Source of the DNA: Petunia secreta
Lineage: Eukaryota > Streptophyta > Magnoliopsida > Solanales > Solanaceae
Direction of reading: 5' to 3'
Assembly (NCBI GenBank): GCA_029990175.1
Contig: JARKIP010000021.1
Coordinates: 24,247,501-24,311,500 of the forward strand
Length of the DNA stretch: 64,000 bases
Positions 1 to 11,900 of the stretch are shown piece by piece (the first letter of the stretch is position 1; each line of letters starts with the position of its first letter). The notes below the pieces were generated by a model that did no database searches, was not told the origin of the DNA, and worked only from the letters and a program-made list of their open reading frames with translations. The position numbers were made by a program, and so were the translations under genes.

Positions 1-129
1 TGCCGCTGAATTTCTTTCTGTGCACCACGTAGTATTTATGTAACAATTATTACTATAATTAAAAAGTTATTGAAATTTAAGTTGAATCTCTTATCGCTGG
101 AGTGGAGAAAAAAAATGGATGTGAAAATT

Positions 130-300
130 ATAAGATATGACAGTTAAAATGAGCTATAGGTCACGGGTTCAAGTCTTGAAAATAATTATTGATACTTGTT
201 TCAGGTTCGACTGCGTACATCACATCCTTTGGAATGAGACTCGGGGCGGACATGAGCCAAAGAAGGGCACCAATTGATACCCCTTCGTCGATAAATTACA
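130..300 (+). repeat. Degenerate tRNA-derived SINE fragment (tentative)
   Basis: The stretch has a B-box-like ggtcacgggttcaag followed by ggttcgactgcgtacatcac. This order resembles the 5' part of the Au/TS-type SINEs of nightshades. No 3' tail or target duplication is evident. The remaining DNA at 1-1100 is AT-rich and shows no gene. Around 265-400 there are two oppositely oriented ggggtatcaa-type blocks that may be transposon debris. Confidence 0.35.
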
Positions 301-1101
301 CTGTAATAATAAGTAAAAAATATATTTAAATAAGGTAGTTTTGAGTCCCCTTAGCAACAAAAAAATTCTTTAACCCAGTGGTGAAGGGGTATCAAGTTTA
401 AGACTTAGTTCATTAGTTTGAGTCTCATGTACAACTATTATATTTTTTAAGAACCCTTGGCAAAAATTCTGCGTCCACCACTGGATGAGACCCTTTCCCA
501 AACCCTGCGTGAACACATGATGCTTTGTGCACCTGGCTGTTTTTTTTTCTAATGTGAAAAATGAGCATTTCACTTAATTCTATAAACCAGTTTTTTATTA
601 TTTCACTTGAAATTCAGACTGAAATTTAATATTTGCTACAAACATAAAAATTTAGTAGTGCAGATACTCAAATATTATCCATGGCCAACCCGACATAAAA
701 TTTGGCCTTGTTGGAAAAATTATGCTGCATGAACAATGCTAGATCAATTTAATAAAAAGTAGTAATTTTTTGCATAATTGATGCATATTTTATGCATAAT
801 ATTGCATACTATGTGCATAATATGTGCATAATTTATACATACCGACTAGAACGATATTTTTTATTTTTCACCTGATGTTCCGTGCCTATTTGATCTCGAT
901 TGATCCGGATAGATGTTGGGTAAGACCATTGCCGAGTTGTAACACAAAACGTCTAATTAAGGGTAGTCATATCTCATCTCATTTATCACACCGCATCCCT
1001 TGACGGCGATCTTATTATTTTTCAACACCAGACATATATTTATCCAATACCATATCAAAATAAAAAGAAAATAAAAAAGAAAGCTCTACAGGGAGAGCAG
1101 C

Positions 1102-1114
1102 TATATATATATAA
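1102..1114 (+). promoter_or_regulatory. Putative TATA box of the MTP gene
   Basis: An alternating tatatatatataag lies about 65-75 bases upstream of the ATG at 1176, a normal distance for a plant TATA box with a short 5' leader. This is positional inference only; no transcript evidence is available. Confidence 0.5.
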
Positions 1115-1175
1115 GACAATGGGGTTGTAACAGAATTTGAAAGAAAGCTTTGAATTTGGGCTAGTGTTGAAAAAA

Positions 1176-4100
1176 ATGGAGGGAGAAGATATCAAGAATG
1201 AACAAAAAACAGCATTGTTAGAAGGGTGGAAGGTTAATGGAAGTGTACGGCGGAGCAGCCACCGTATAAGTCGGCGGAATTCAGTGACATCATTAAGGGG
1301 TGATTTCTTGGAAAGATTACCTGAAAAGGTCAAGTCTTGTGTTATTGTTAATGGTGATGTTGAGTCTTCTTCCACCATTCACTTTTCCAAGTCCTCTTGC
1401 TTATCCCAAGGTCCTTTCTTTCTCCTCCACCCACCCCTCCTCACCCCCTAATAAAAAAATAAAAAATAAAAACTTTACGGTCGGGATATATAGATTATAC
1501 ATACACATGTTATACATGAAATATACAATTTTTTGTTTAAGCGGCCTAGCCATTATTCAGTAAAAATATCTATTTTTTTGTGTTGTAATTTGGTTGATAT
1601 TTTTTGCTTATCAAGAGTCCATTTTTACAACAATTACAACTATAGCTCAGTACAAGCAAGTAGAGTTGGCTATATGAATCTTCATTGTCCATGTAGCTCA
1701 GCTTAAGCTCAATTCAAATATTATGTGAACTAAAAATTTAGATATTCAAAAGTTTTTGATGGACGATGTATGTTGTAATTCTCTTTGTATCACTAGAATT
1801 GTTAATCCACGTTTCTTAGTTTACAATATGAGTAAGGAAGTGCCAAACATGTTACAGAGGTTTTAATTTTCTCTTTTTTTTTTTTTCCTTTTCCCTTTCA
1901 TATTGAGTATATGAAGAAGCAGACATGTATATTTCTGTGTATCGTGTTGGTTGTTGAAGTTATGAGGTGATAGGCTTATACGCCATGTTTGTGTTTACCA
2001 GATGCGTACATAAGCTGGTTTGATGAGCTTATAAGTATGCCCAAACACCGTCTTAGCTACTACTTCTACTTCCTAGCACATTTGTAGGTGTATGAAGTAT
2101 TATATATAAGGTATACGTGATATATGTGAAGGAGGTAGAGATAGATTGTGAAACCTAGGGCCCTTTTTCTGTTTTTTTTTTTTTTTTTTTTTTTTTTTTG
2201 TGGTTTCTTGCTTGAATATTTTTCGTGAAAGGCTTTTTTGGTCTAAATTGTTTGTGGTAATGGTTAAGTGTGCATTTTCATAGTCCATGTAGCATTATGG
2301 CTGTGTTAGCACGATCTAGGTTATTAGTGCGACTGAAATTGCTGCGTTTACCAGTTTTTGCTGAAGGGTGAGGAAACAGTGTTAAATATAATGAGACGAA
2401 ATTTAGTGGAAGATGCTTATCATTTGCTAAATTTGGTGTTAAGACCACGATCCATTTGATCTTAGGACTCTCAAAACCTGTACCTGTATTTGGTAATACC
2501 TCTCTTTCGCCCCTTTCTTCCTCATTCTCAAACTTAGGTGCATGGGGGTTATAAGACTATAAGAGAGCAAGGGTTATCAACAACTGCTGCTTGATATGAT
2601 TGTTTGGTTATTTCTTGCACATAAAACTCATTAAGACTTTGATGGATTTAAAACGAATATCAAATTGATACACTATGACTAAGGTAGTACTAGTAACCAT
2701 CAAGCACAGTTTCCCTTCCTTTCTTGTAATATTCATTTCCTCTTTGATATTTTGTCGGTTTATTGATTATAGGAGAAAAGGACTACTATGAAAAACAAAT
2801 TGAGACCTTGAAGTCATTTGAAGAAGTTGATTCTATTGTGGCATCTGACTGTATTGATGATGAGGATCTTGAAGAACAAGCTCAACATGAGAGGGCAATG
2901 AAGATCTCCAATTATGCAAACGTTTTATTGCTAGCTCTTAAGGTAACAGCGATTACATACTTAATTGAACTCAATATGCATGAGTATGAGACAGCTCTAA
3001 ATTCTGAGATTTTGACCTCTTGTATCGCACAAATTGACATTTTTCATTTGTGGTTCCATATGCTTATATCATTATGAATTGGCATTTAATGAATCTTGGA
3101 TATTGTGAGTATATAATTTTGACTATGTCTCACATGTAGTTTGGGCTAGTATTGTTTCAGCAGACAATCTTTGGTCAAAAGGGCCAAACTTTTCCGAGCA
3201 AGGCTTTACTTTATCGGAAGTATGTTTATACTTGGTTTTTTGTTTTAGCTGCATCAAATTTTAATGCAACTCATATCATACTAGAAGAATAGCTTACAAA
3301 ATTAGAGTACTGTATATGCATTTCTTCCTGTAAGACTGGTTGGACAACACAAATGCTATACTGGCGTCTTTTCCAAAATTGGTATGGCAAAGATGGTGTT
3401 TTATGCATTTTTCCAGCGATGCCTCTAGTAACATATCTTGCATCTTGGAGATCAATGCCAGTAGTGGTGATAGTTATGTTTTTTTTTTTTAAAATAGCAG
3501 TACTAATTATCCCGCACCTTGCAGATCTATGCTACTGTGCAGAGTGGTTCCCTAGCTATTGCGGCGTCTACATTGGATTCCTTACTTGATCTCATGGCTG
3601 GTGGCATACTATGGCTCACTCACCTGTCAATGAAAAATATCAACATCTATAAATATCCTATAGGGAAGTTGCGAGTGCAGCCAGTAGGAATTATTATCTT
3701 TGCTGCTGTTATGGCTACGCTTGGTATGTGATCTCCTTTGACAACCATTTCCCTATTTGCATTAGAATCTATTGAGACATTACATTAGTTGGGGAGCATG
3801 TTAAGAAAGTGTTAGCGAGAACTCTTCTGATACCGTGCTCACTTTTTCCTTTTAGGCTTTCAGGTGTTGATTCAGGCTGTAGAACAACTAGTTGAAAATA
3901 AATCTCCTGAAAAGATGACTTCGTATCAGCTTGTCTGGTTGTATGCTATCATGATTACGGCCACAGTGGTAAAACTTGCCCTTTGGCTATACTGCAGAAG
4001 CTCAGGAAACAACATTGTGCGTGCCTATGCAAAGGTGTGTGTAGTATCTTTGCCTTATGGCTTTGGCGTTATATTTTTGTCCTGATTGTCTTTGTTACCT

Positions 4101-5161
4101 AACCTGAATATACTTCTGTCAGGATCACTACTTTGATGTGGTTACCAATGTAGTCGGATTGGTAGCTGCTGTACTTGGTGATAAATTCTACTGGTGGATC
4201 GATCCAGTTGGAGCCCTTATCCTTGCACTTTATACGATCTCCAATTGGTCAGGAACCGTTTTAGAGAACGCAGGTATCATCTCACTTTTTACTTGAAGTG
4301 ATAGTTTCTCAATGATAGAGGATATTAGGTAGTTAATGGTGAGAGTCAACGAAGACAGAATTGGTGGTGGGAGACAGACTCTAATGCCTTTCTCTGCCAG
4401 ATCACGACCACATAAAGAACATCACCCCGTGATAGGGAATCTGCTTTTTTGCATAGAATTCTCTGGATTTCCAAAACATGTAGTAGTACTTGAGAGTTTT
4501 CTGGAGCTATTAGCTATAAAACTGTGCTCCCTGCAGAATCCAATTTGCCTTTATACCTTATTAAGCGAGTCTGCAGTCTAGAATTCTACCAAGAGATTTC
4601 ATATTACTTGGTAATATATGTACTCGAGTGAGTTCCATCTCTAAAATACTATGGCTAAAGAAATATATGCTGTTAAAATATCACCATGCACCAAAATAAA
4701 TATGATATTTAGTATCATCATGATTGGTATGTCCAATGGCTTACCTGAGGTTTTTCACGTAGTGTCATTGGTGGGACAGTCAGCCCCTCCTGAATATTTG
4801 CAAAAGTTGACATATCTTGTTATAAGACACCCACAAGTGAAGCGTGTTGATACAGTTCGAGCATACACTTTTGGTGTCTTGTACTTTGTAGAGGTCAGTC
4901 TCCTAAATTCTCTATTAGCTAACTGATTTTTACCTAACATATCGGATGTGTGACTAATCCAACAGCATTTTTCTAATGCAGGTTGATATCGAACTCCCGG
5001 AAGATTTGCCTTTGAAAGAAGCACATTCTATCGGAGAAACTCTACAAATAAAGCTCGAGAAACTCCCTGAAGTTGAACGAGCTTTCGTTCACCTCGATTT
5101 TGAATGTGATCATAAACCGGAACATTCTGTCCTCAGCAGACTACCAAACACTGAACCTTAA
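1176..5161 (+). CDS. Mn-type cation diffusion facilitator (metal tolerance protein, MTP8-11 class)
   Basis: Seven exons with GT-AG introns: 1176-1410, 2773-2942, 3525-3723, 3856-4034, 4123-4273, 4763-4893, 4982-5161. They sum to 1245 nt, 414 residues plus TAA, and every intron phase matches. The protein is a membrane antiporter expected to move Mn2+ (possibly other divalent ions) out of the cytosol into Golgi, prevacuole or vacuole in exchange for H+. The two metal-site signatures of the Mn group are present: DSLLD (residues 153-157) and DHYFD (262-266). Zn-CDFs instead have HxxxD. The YPIGK motif follows the first. A cytosolic N-terminus of about 120 residues precedes six predicted membrane spans, and exons 6-7 form the C-terminal metallochaperone-like domain (LVGQSAPPEYLQKLTYL, DTVRAYTFG, VERAFVHLDFE). 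There is no His-rich loop, as expected for this group. The first in-frame ATG was chosen as start. I cannot decide between MTP9, MTP10 and MTP11. Confidence 0.93.
2172..2199 (+). repeat. T28 homopolymer in intron 1 of the MTP gene
   Basis: A run of 28 T lies inside the 1362-bp first intron. It is probably length-variable and may be imprecise in the assembly. Nothing else in intron 1 stands out. Confidence 0.9.
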
Positions 5162-5487
5162 CTTTATGTTAAGCCAGGAAAAAACAACAAACTACTAGAG
5201 ATGTGGATATATGACGGGAGAGTTGAATTACCTTGGGCTCGGGGCTCAGCTATTGTGAACAAACATTTAACTAGTGGTCTAAATGTGTATATGCAGATAA
5301 TCCAGCATAGTGGATTGTTGAAGAGAGACTTAAATAAACTTGGTTTTAAATTCTGTGTGGAAAGTACTTGTATAATTTTTATAGTCCCTTTGAAAAATCT
5401 TGGAGATCCTCTTGTAGCATTATTTTTGTCATCTCCAATATAGATATCAGTTTCTTCCTTATTATAGTGGTGCTGGTTCAATCTCTA

Positions 5488-5493
5488 AATAAA
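5488..5493 (+). terminator. Candidate polyadenylation signal of the MTP gene
   Basis: An aataaa hexamer lies about 327 bases after the stop codon in T-rich DNA. Plant signals are loose, so the exact cleavage site is unknown. The stretch from here to 5899 holds no gene that I can see. Confidence 0.45.
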
Positions 5494-5904
5494 CAAGTTT
5501 ATTCATTCTTATAGCAGTAAACATATATAACACTTCAGTTCTTCATTTACTTGGTTTTCAGAAATAGTATAATGAAACTATGAAAGCTTCCGAGTCTTCT
5601 TAGTTTTAGAAGTTATTAAGAAAGGATGATCTGCAGACAATAAACAAGGTGTTTAAATTATGGTTGATGGCACTATGAATTTAGTTGCTGCTGATACATT
5701 ACACTTTATTTTATCGAATAGCTGAAATAGCAATACTACTGAAGAACTTCTAATGCAGCAGTTTCTCATTACAAACATAGGCTAAGACCAAGAAATTACC
5801 ACTATCTCAACTCAACCATATATAATGACAAATTTGATGCAGGCTCATGCTAATAAAGGATCTTATCCCAGAATGCCGATGACCAGAACTTTTTAGTTGC
5901 TCCC

Positions 5905-6250
5905 TGTTGAGATGGGCTCACAGCCCATGTATGAAGACAACAAGAAGAGGTCCAAGTCAGCAGAAAAGAATGAGGCCCATGTCCTATTCAAGCCTCCATG
6001 ACATTCGGGTTATAGAGACCCAATTGTATAGATTCATTTTATTACTCATTTATTTATTTTATTCATTATTTTCCTTGTAAATATATATAGTGGTAGTTAG
6101 ATATTTCCGGGTTGACCAACTCACTTTTGTAACCGATTTGAGAAATAAAAAGGTCACTTGACCAGTCTTCTTCCCGATAAAGCTTCTAGAAAAACAAAGC
6201 CTTCTCCTGATTTTGCTTCCGCATTTCCATGGATTCCTTTCATGTTAACA
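5905..6250. mobile_element. Solo LTR, 346 bp, with CTCCC target duplication
   Basis: The segment starts TGTTGAGATGGG and ends CATGTTAACA, giving the TGTT...AACA ends typical of LTRs. It is flanked by identical ctccc pentamers at 5900-5904 and 6251-6255. No internal region is attached, so it is best read as a solo LTR left by unequal recombination. The family is not recognised; length and termini would fit a small copia or TRIM element. Confidence 0.75.
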
Positions 6251-6255
6251 CTCCC

Positions 6256-6662
6256 TCTTTTTCGCGTCGAGTAAGGTAGCAGCCCAACTTGTGGGTCAAG
6301 TAAGGTAGCAGCCCAACCTACAAGTGATATAAGTCTAAGCCACATAATTTTAAAATGTCACAACGATTAAGACATGCTTCGTGTTATTATATCCGCTCCA
6401 GGTTCAGAGTTGCAAGGGTCTAAGACATGCATAAAGACTGAGATCTCTCGCGGTATAGTATTGCCTACGCTAGCCCGAAGTGTTTAAAGAACAAAAACAC
6501 ACGAGAAAAGGAACAACAAGGAGATACCTCAAGAGTAAAGTAAATTTCTTTATTTTTCTGTCCTACAAGATTTTCTTTGTTTTTCTCTCCATTCTCCATC
6601 CTTGTAGGAATTCATACCATCAAGTAAAATAAACAAAAATTACATGTCTTGTACGTGATGCC
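6256..6662. other. Non-coding gap with a short direct repeat
   Basis: No gene is seen. A direct repeat of about 30 bp built on aagtaaggtagcagcccaac occurs around 6268-6320. The right part is probably the 3' untranslated region of the broken minus-strand gene that ends at 6663. Confidence 0.4.
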
Positions 6663-6721
6663 CTAAAGTCTAGAGGTGAGTCCGACAAGTGAAGTTTTCA
6701 CGAGCGGACCACCATGAGCAG

Positions 6722-7098
6722 TGTTATCAGAATTCCAGGAATTCAGAACAATTCAAGGAAATCTTAGCCGAACAGGAGCTTTACGGAGAAACTCGAGTTA
6801 ACAGATACACTAATGGAGGAAAAGTAATGGAAGAAGAAGGTTTAGAGAGAGAAAAAGTAGTTAGGTATTCATAGATGATCTGTGACTGATTGTTACATGT
6901 ATTTATACTACAAGGAAGGTGTATTCACTAACAATGACTAACAATTACACTGGATTATATCTCCTAACTGAAAAGATTCCTTTTCTAACTACCATAATTG
7001 TTTTTGTGACTTGGCTCCCAATTAACAGATTTAACTGTCTTGCTGACTTGGCTTCCTTCTGGTGCTGAGTTGGCTCGATCTCTGAATTTCATGTATCA
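6722..7098 (-). repeat. 3' LTR of the Reina-like element
   Basis: Read on the minus strand it begins TGATACATG and ends CTGATAACA. It matches 11704-13199 across 377 bp once the hAT insert is excluded. The adjacent purine tract (minus strand gcaggagggagtat, 7099-7112) sits where plus-strand DNA synthesis would be primed. Confidence 0.93.
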
Positions 7099-7127
7099 AT
7101 ACTCCCTCCTGCAAAAGATCCTTGTCC

Positions 7128-8650
7128 TCAAGGATCAAAATGGGGAAACCTTGTTTGTAACTCATTAGCAAACTCCCAAGTAGCTACATTAGTAGGTAAT
7201 CCGGTCCACTTAACTAGAACTTGAGCTACTGCTTTGTTGCCTCTTTTCACCATGCGCCTCTGCAGAATAGACTCAGGATTGGGGCAAAGAGGGTTGGCAA
7301 TATCTAGAACAGGTGGGTAGGTAATATGCCCAGGTAGGTCATAGCACTTCTTTAATAGAGACACATGAACGGTAGGATGTATCTTGACTGAAGAGGGAAA
7401 TAAGAGGGTGTAAGCCACTGGTCCCACTTTTTTGATAATCTGGAATGGACCATAGTATTTAGCAGCTAGCTTGTGGAAGGGTTGAGTGGCAAGAGTTAAT
7501 TGTTTGTAGGGTTGAGCCTTAAAGTATACCCAATCACCCACCTCAAAATTCCTGTCACTCTTATGCAGATCCGCCTGTTGTTTCATCCTTAGTTGGGCCC
7601 TAGTCAAGTGATGTTTCAATAGCTGCAACTTGAGTTCCCTGCTGAGTAAGGTGTTATCGACTTCAGAGGATGCTGATTCACCAGGTAGGTAGGGTAAATG
7701 TAAAGGTGGAGGCCTTCCATACAGGGCCTCATATGGGGTAGTTTTGATAGCTGAATGGTAGGAGGAATTATACCAATACTCAGCCAGGGGAATACAATCA
7801 AACCAATCCTTAGGATCCTCAAACCAATCCTTAGGATCCTCAGCACAAAAACACCTTAAGTAAGTTTCTAGACATCTATTTAACACTTCAGTCTGACCAT
7901 CAGATTGAGGATGGTAAGCAGAAGAAGTGTTCAGCTGAACACCCTACAGTGCAAACAGTTCTTGCCAAAAAGTACTAAGGGAAACTGCATACCGATCACT
8001 GGTAATTGCATCAGGAAACCCATGCAGTCTATACACAACATCTATGAATGCTTTGGCTACTATTTGTGCTGTGTATGGATGCTTCAATGGAATAAAGTGA
8101 CTAAACTTACTCAGCCTGTCAACAGCTACTAGGATCACCTCATGGCCATGAGACTTTGGAAGACCATTAATAAAATCCATGCTAATTTGAGACCACACCA
8201 CTTCTGGAATCGGTAAAGGTTGTAGTAACCCCGGGTAAGCTGCAAGGCTTTGTTCTTCTGACAGATGTCACAAGACTGAACAAAGGTCTTGACATCTTTT
8301 CGTATTTCCTTCCAGTAGAATAGTGTCATTAACCTTTTCAAGGTTGCATCTACCCCTGAATGGCCCCCTTGGGCAGTGGAATGCCATAGCTGAATGATTT
8401 TCTTCCTTAGTGATTGTACCCTTCCTACAACCAGCTTCCCTTTTCTCCTGAGTTGATTATTGGTCCAAGTGAACTGAGAATGAGCTGATGGATTTGCTTG
8501 AAGCTGATCAATAAGTGCCTTCACATCCAAGTCTGCCTCCCAGCTATCAGCTATGGCCTCAATTAGATCAGTGTTATTAGAAGATATAACCAAGGCTAAT
8601 AGTTTAGCTCCAGTTACTCTAGAGAGAGCATCTGCCACCTTGTTTTCCAC
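7128..8650 (-). pseudogene. Integrase with C-terminal chromodomain (Reina-like pol), broken
   Basis: Minus-strand segments 8650-8135, 8201-7944 and 7886-7128 together cover an integrase. They show an N-terminal H-H-C-C zinc finger (GGHSGVD, CDICQKNK), the catalytic core (MDFINGLP, TSDRYAVSL, DGQTEVLN) and an SH3-like region with GPFQIIKKVG. The C-terminal chromodomain (VLVKWTGLPTNVATWE) would direct insertion towards marked chromatin. Defects: the frame shifts between the first two segments near 8140-8200, and TAG replaces a codon just before GVQLNT (near 7945). The D-x-x-F-type context of the second catalytic Asp is altered to DRYAVS. An 18-21-bp tandem duplication (7802-7840) repeats the residues EDPKDWF. 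Not functional. Confidence 0.88.
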
Positions 8651-9800
8651 TCTTTTTTTTGTATTCTATAGTGTAGTCGAAAGGCATCAGTTTGGTTAAC
8701 CACATTAACTGAGAATTGGTGTGAACTTTTTGTTCCATCAAGAATTTAAGAGCTCTTTGATCAGTTCTAATGATGAACTTCTGCCCCAACAAGTACTGAG
8801 ACCATTTAGTGACTGCATGAACTATTGCCAATAACTCTCTGTCATACACTGATAAGGCTGCATGTCTTGGGGAAAATGCCTTGCTAATGAAAGCTAGAGG
8901 ATGACCCTCTTGCATTAGCACAGCTCCTATACCATAGCCACTAGCATCTGTTTCTATAATGAAGGTCTTGCTAGTATCTGGCAAGGCTAATACTGGTGCT
9001 TCAGTAAGAGCTGTTTTAAGTTGTTCAAAGGCTGTAGAAGCTGCATCATTCCATTTGAAACTGTCTTTCTTTAGTAAATCTGTTAGAGGCTTGCTGATGA
9101 CTCCAAATCCTTTTATAAACCTCCTATAGTAGCCAGCCAACCCCAAAAATCCTCTAAGCTGCTTAACATTAGATGGTAATGGCCAGTTTCTCATAGCTTC
9201 AATCTTCTGAGGATCAGTTGAAACCCCTGCTTCAGTAATAAAATGGCCTAAGTACTCTATCTTCTGGACCCCAAAGAAACATTTGCTCCTTTTTGCAAAT
9301 AGTTGATGCCTTTTCATCTCAACAAATACAGATCTGAGGTGCTTTAGATGATCCTCCAGGTTCTTGCTATATATCAATATATCATTAAAGAAGACTAGGA
9401 CATATTTCCTCAGAAAAACCTTGAATATTGAGTTCATCAGTCCTTGAAAAGTTGCTGGAGCATTAGATAGGCCAAATGGCATGACCAGGTACTCATAGTG
9501 CCCTGAATGAGTTCTGAATGCAGTTTTGGGAACATCGGTTGTTGTCATTCTTAGCTGGTGATAACCCGACCTGAGATCAATTTTTGAGAATATCTTGGAC
9601 CCTCCTAACTCATCCAATAAGTCTTCTACAATGGGTATAGGAAACTTGTTCTTGACAATGTGTTTATTCAGGTCTCTATAGTCTACACACAGTCTCCAGG
9701 TTCCATCCTTCTTTCCTACCAACACAACAGGGGAAGCAAATGGGCTACAGCTAGGTTGTATTATGCCCTAGTCCAGCATTTGCTGGACCAAATTCTCAAT
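8619..9800 (-). pseudogene. Reverse transcriptase-RNase H (Reina-like pol), catalytically dead
   Basis: The open frame at 9725-8619 carries the RT core (WRLCVDYRDLN, IDLRSGYHQ, TAFRTHSGHYEYLVMPFG, AFISKAFSPRH) and RNase H (TDASGYGIGAVL, DRELLAI, RTDQRAL). The strongly conserved F-x-D-D box reads FFNDILIY: the first catalytic Asp has become Asn, so polymerisation should fail. A TAG interrupts the frame just upstream (near 9770, before GIIQPS). At the 3' end an A-run (T-run on the + strand near 8652-8660) shifts the frame into the integrase. Immediately upstream, 9800-9987 is in-frame linker sequence. Confidence 0.92.
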
Positions 9801-9986
9801 CACATCCTTTTTTACAAAAGGGTATCTATAGGGTCTCTTGTTGATTGGTTCTGCTCCAGGTTGTAGCTCAATTCTATGGTCAAATGCCCCTCTAGCTGGA
9901 GGTAGGGTAGTAGGCTCCTCAAATAATTCCTTGAATTCATCTAGTAGCCTTAATAAGCTGGGATTGTTCTTAAATTCAGTATTTGC

Positions 9987-10706
9987 CTATAAAGAATACC
10001 ACTGTGTTTCAGTTTTCCAGCAAGGTACTACTTGTATCATAGACAATTGAGACTGGTTACCTGAAAGTTTTGCTAGTTTGTCAGCTCCAAAAGTTTTGAT
10101 CTGACTGCCAGCTCCTCTTAAGACATGCTTCTTGCCCTTGTATTTGAACTCCATGGTCAGTGAGCTGAAGTTCATCTTAATATCTCCCAAGGTAAGTAAC
10201 CATTGGACCCCCAATACAATATCACAAGATCCCAGAGGCAGTAGTAGAAATTCTGTTGTAAACTCAGCTCCCTGTAGTAACCAAGACAGTTGGCACCCTC
10301 TATCAACTTGCATCATGTTTCCATTTGCCACAGCCACCATTTGAGGCGTGGTGGATACAGTAGGACATCCCAGCTGCTTTACTAATTCAGAGTCTATGAA
10401 ATTATGAGTGCTACCGCTATCTATCAGTATATGCAATGGTTTCTTGGAATGGTACCCTGTTACTCTCATGGTCTTGAATCCCAAGGATCCATTTAGTGCA
10501 TGAATAGATATAGCCATTTGTTCCAGAGCTTGCTCTACTCCCATATCCTTCTCCCTTTCCTCAACTTCTTGATTAATCAAATCTTCTTGTTCTTCTATCT
10601 CAATCAAGTACAGTTGTTTCACCTTCTGACACTTATGACCAAGAGTATATTTTTCATCACAAAAGTAACACAAGCCCCTTGCTCTCTTTTCATTCATTTC
10701 TTCCAT
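9987..10706 (-). pseudogene. Gag zinc knuckle and aspartic protease (Reina-like)
   Basis: The segment begins with a CCHC zinc knuckle (CYFCDEKYTLGHKC, residues about 13-26), the nucleocapsid part of Gag. An acidic linker follows, then a retropepsin domain with its catalytic LIDSGSTHNFID and the GVQWLLTLGDI flap-distal motif. Retropepsin cuts the polyprotein into mature parts. The segment is open but is separated from upstream Gag and downstream RT by stops, so it is a decayed part of one polyprotein. Confidence 0.88.
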
Positions 10707-10808
10707 ACTCAGTGTCCTCCTATTTGGATTTTTGTGCTGAATGATAATATCATTTCTGAAATTCTTGTAGGTATTTTCATTTCTGGGTGTGGTTAAAAGA
10801 GGTTTAGT

Positions 10809-11680
10809 CTAATATTTGACATCTAAGGTGGGCTTAAATGCAGGTTTGTGGTTAATGGGTACAATAGCTTGTTTGAACTCTTTAACATTTTCTTCATTAA
10901 GAGCTTCTTGCATTCTAGCCAACTTGTAAGCTTCATATAATGTTTGGGGATTAGCCATTCTTACTGCCTTATTCAAATTTGGCTTCAACCCCCCAAGAAA
11001 CAACTCAATGCATTTTCTGGTTCAATGTTAACCCTAGTCAGAATTCTATCCACCTGTTTTTGGTACTCTTGCACATTACCAGTTTGGGTTATCTATTTTA
11101 TTTCCTCCATTGGATCATCATAATCAGACCCAAATCTTTCTATTAATGCTAAAACATAATCACTCCAAGTAGGGGGTGTAGAATACCTTCTAGTCCTCAT
11201 GTAAGCTTGATGCCACTGTATTGCATCTCCCTCCATGTGCACAGCTGCAATTTTGACTCTTTGGCTCGAAGGTATATCATCAATGGTAAAGAATTGATCG
11301 ACTTTGTATAGCCAAGATCTAAGGTCATCCCCAGAATATCTTGGGAATTCTAATTTTGATAATCTGGAGAAGTATGAATTATTAAAATTTGTAGAACCCT
11401 TTTCCTTGAACTGGTGTATTCCTTCTCCATGTTCATCTGACTGTTTGTCCACAGAAGGCCCAGCTTCTCTTCTCCCCAGTTCTTCTTCACCTCTGCTGAA
11501 TTTAGAATTCCCCAATCGTTCCTTTAATTCTGCTACTACATGATCCAGTTTCTTCAAGTTAGAAACTTCCCCACTAAGAGTAGTAATTTCCCCCAACATT
11601 TTTTGCATCATTTCTTTAATTTCACCCATTTCACTCGAAGAACTTTCATTTGATCTCGTGTTTTTCGTCATGATTGCCAA
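10809..11680 (-). pseudogene. Gag capsid region (Reina-like), interrupted
   Basis: Segments 11680-11093 and 11003-10809 form the N-terminal Gag. They contain a coiled-coil-like start, then the retrotransposon Gag core (KLEFPRYSGDDLRSWLYKVD, AVHMEGDAIQWHQAY, ALIERFG), then FLGGLKPNLNKAVRM. Gag forms the particle that packages the RNA. Stops and a frame change between 11003 and 11093 break the frame. The start ATG lies 24 bases past the primer binding site region. Confidence 0.9.
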
Positions 11681-11690
11681 GGATTGATTG

Positions 11691-11702
11691 GCTCTGATAC
11701 CA
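11691..11702 (-). other. Primer binding site (initiator tRNA-Met) of the Reina-like element
   Basis: The minus strand reads TGGTATCAGAGC, one base inside the 5' LTR. It is the standard complement of the plant initiator tRNA-Met 3' end and primes minus-strand cDNA. Confidence 0.95.
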
Positions 11703-11900
11703 ATGTTATCAGAATTCCAGGAATTCAGAACAATTCGAGGAAATCTTAGCTGAACAGGAGCTTTACGGAGAAACTCGAGTTAACAGATACACTAATGGAG
11801 GAAAAGTAATGGAAGAAGAAGGTTTAGAGAGAGAAAAAGTAGTTATGTATTCATAGATGATCTGTGACTGATTGTTACATGTATTTATACTACAAGGAAG

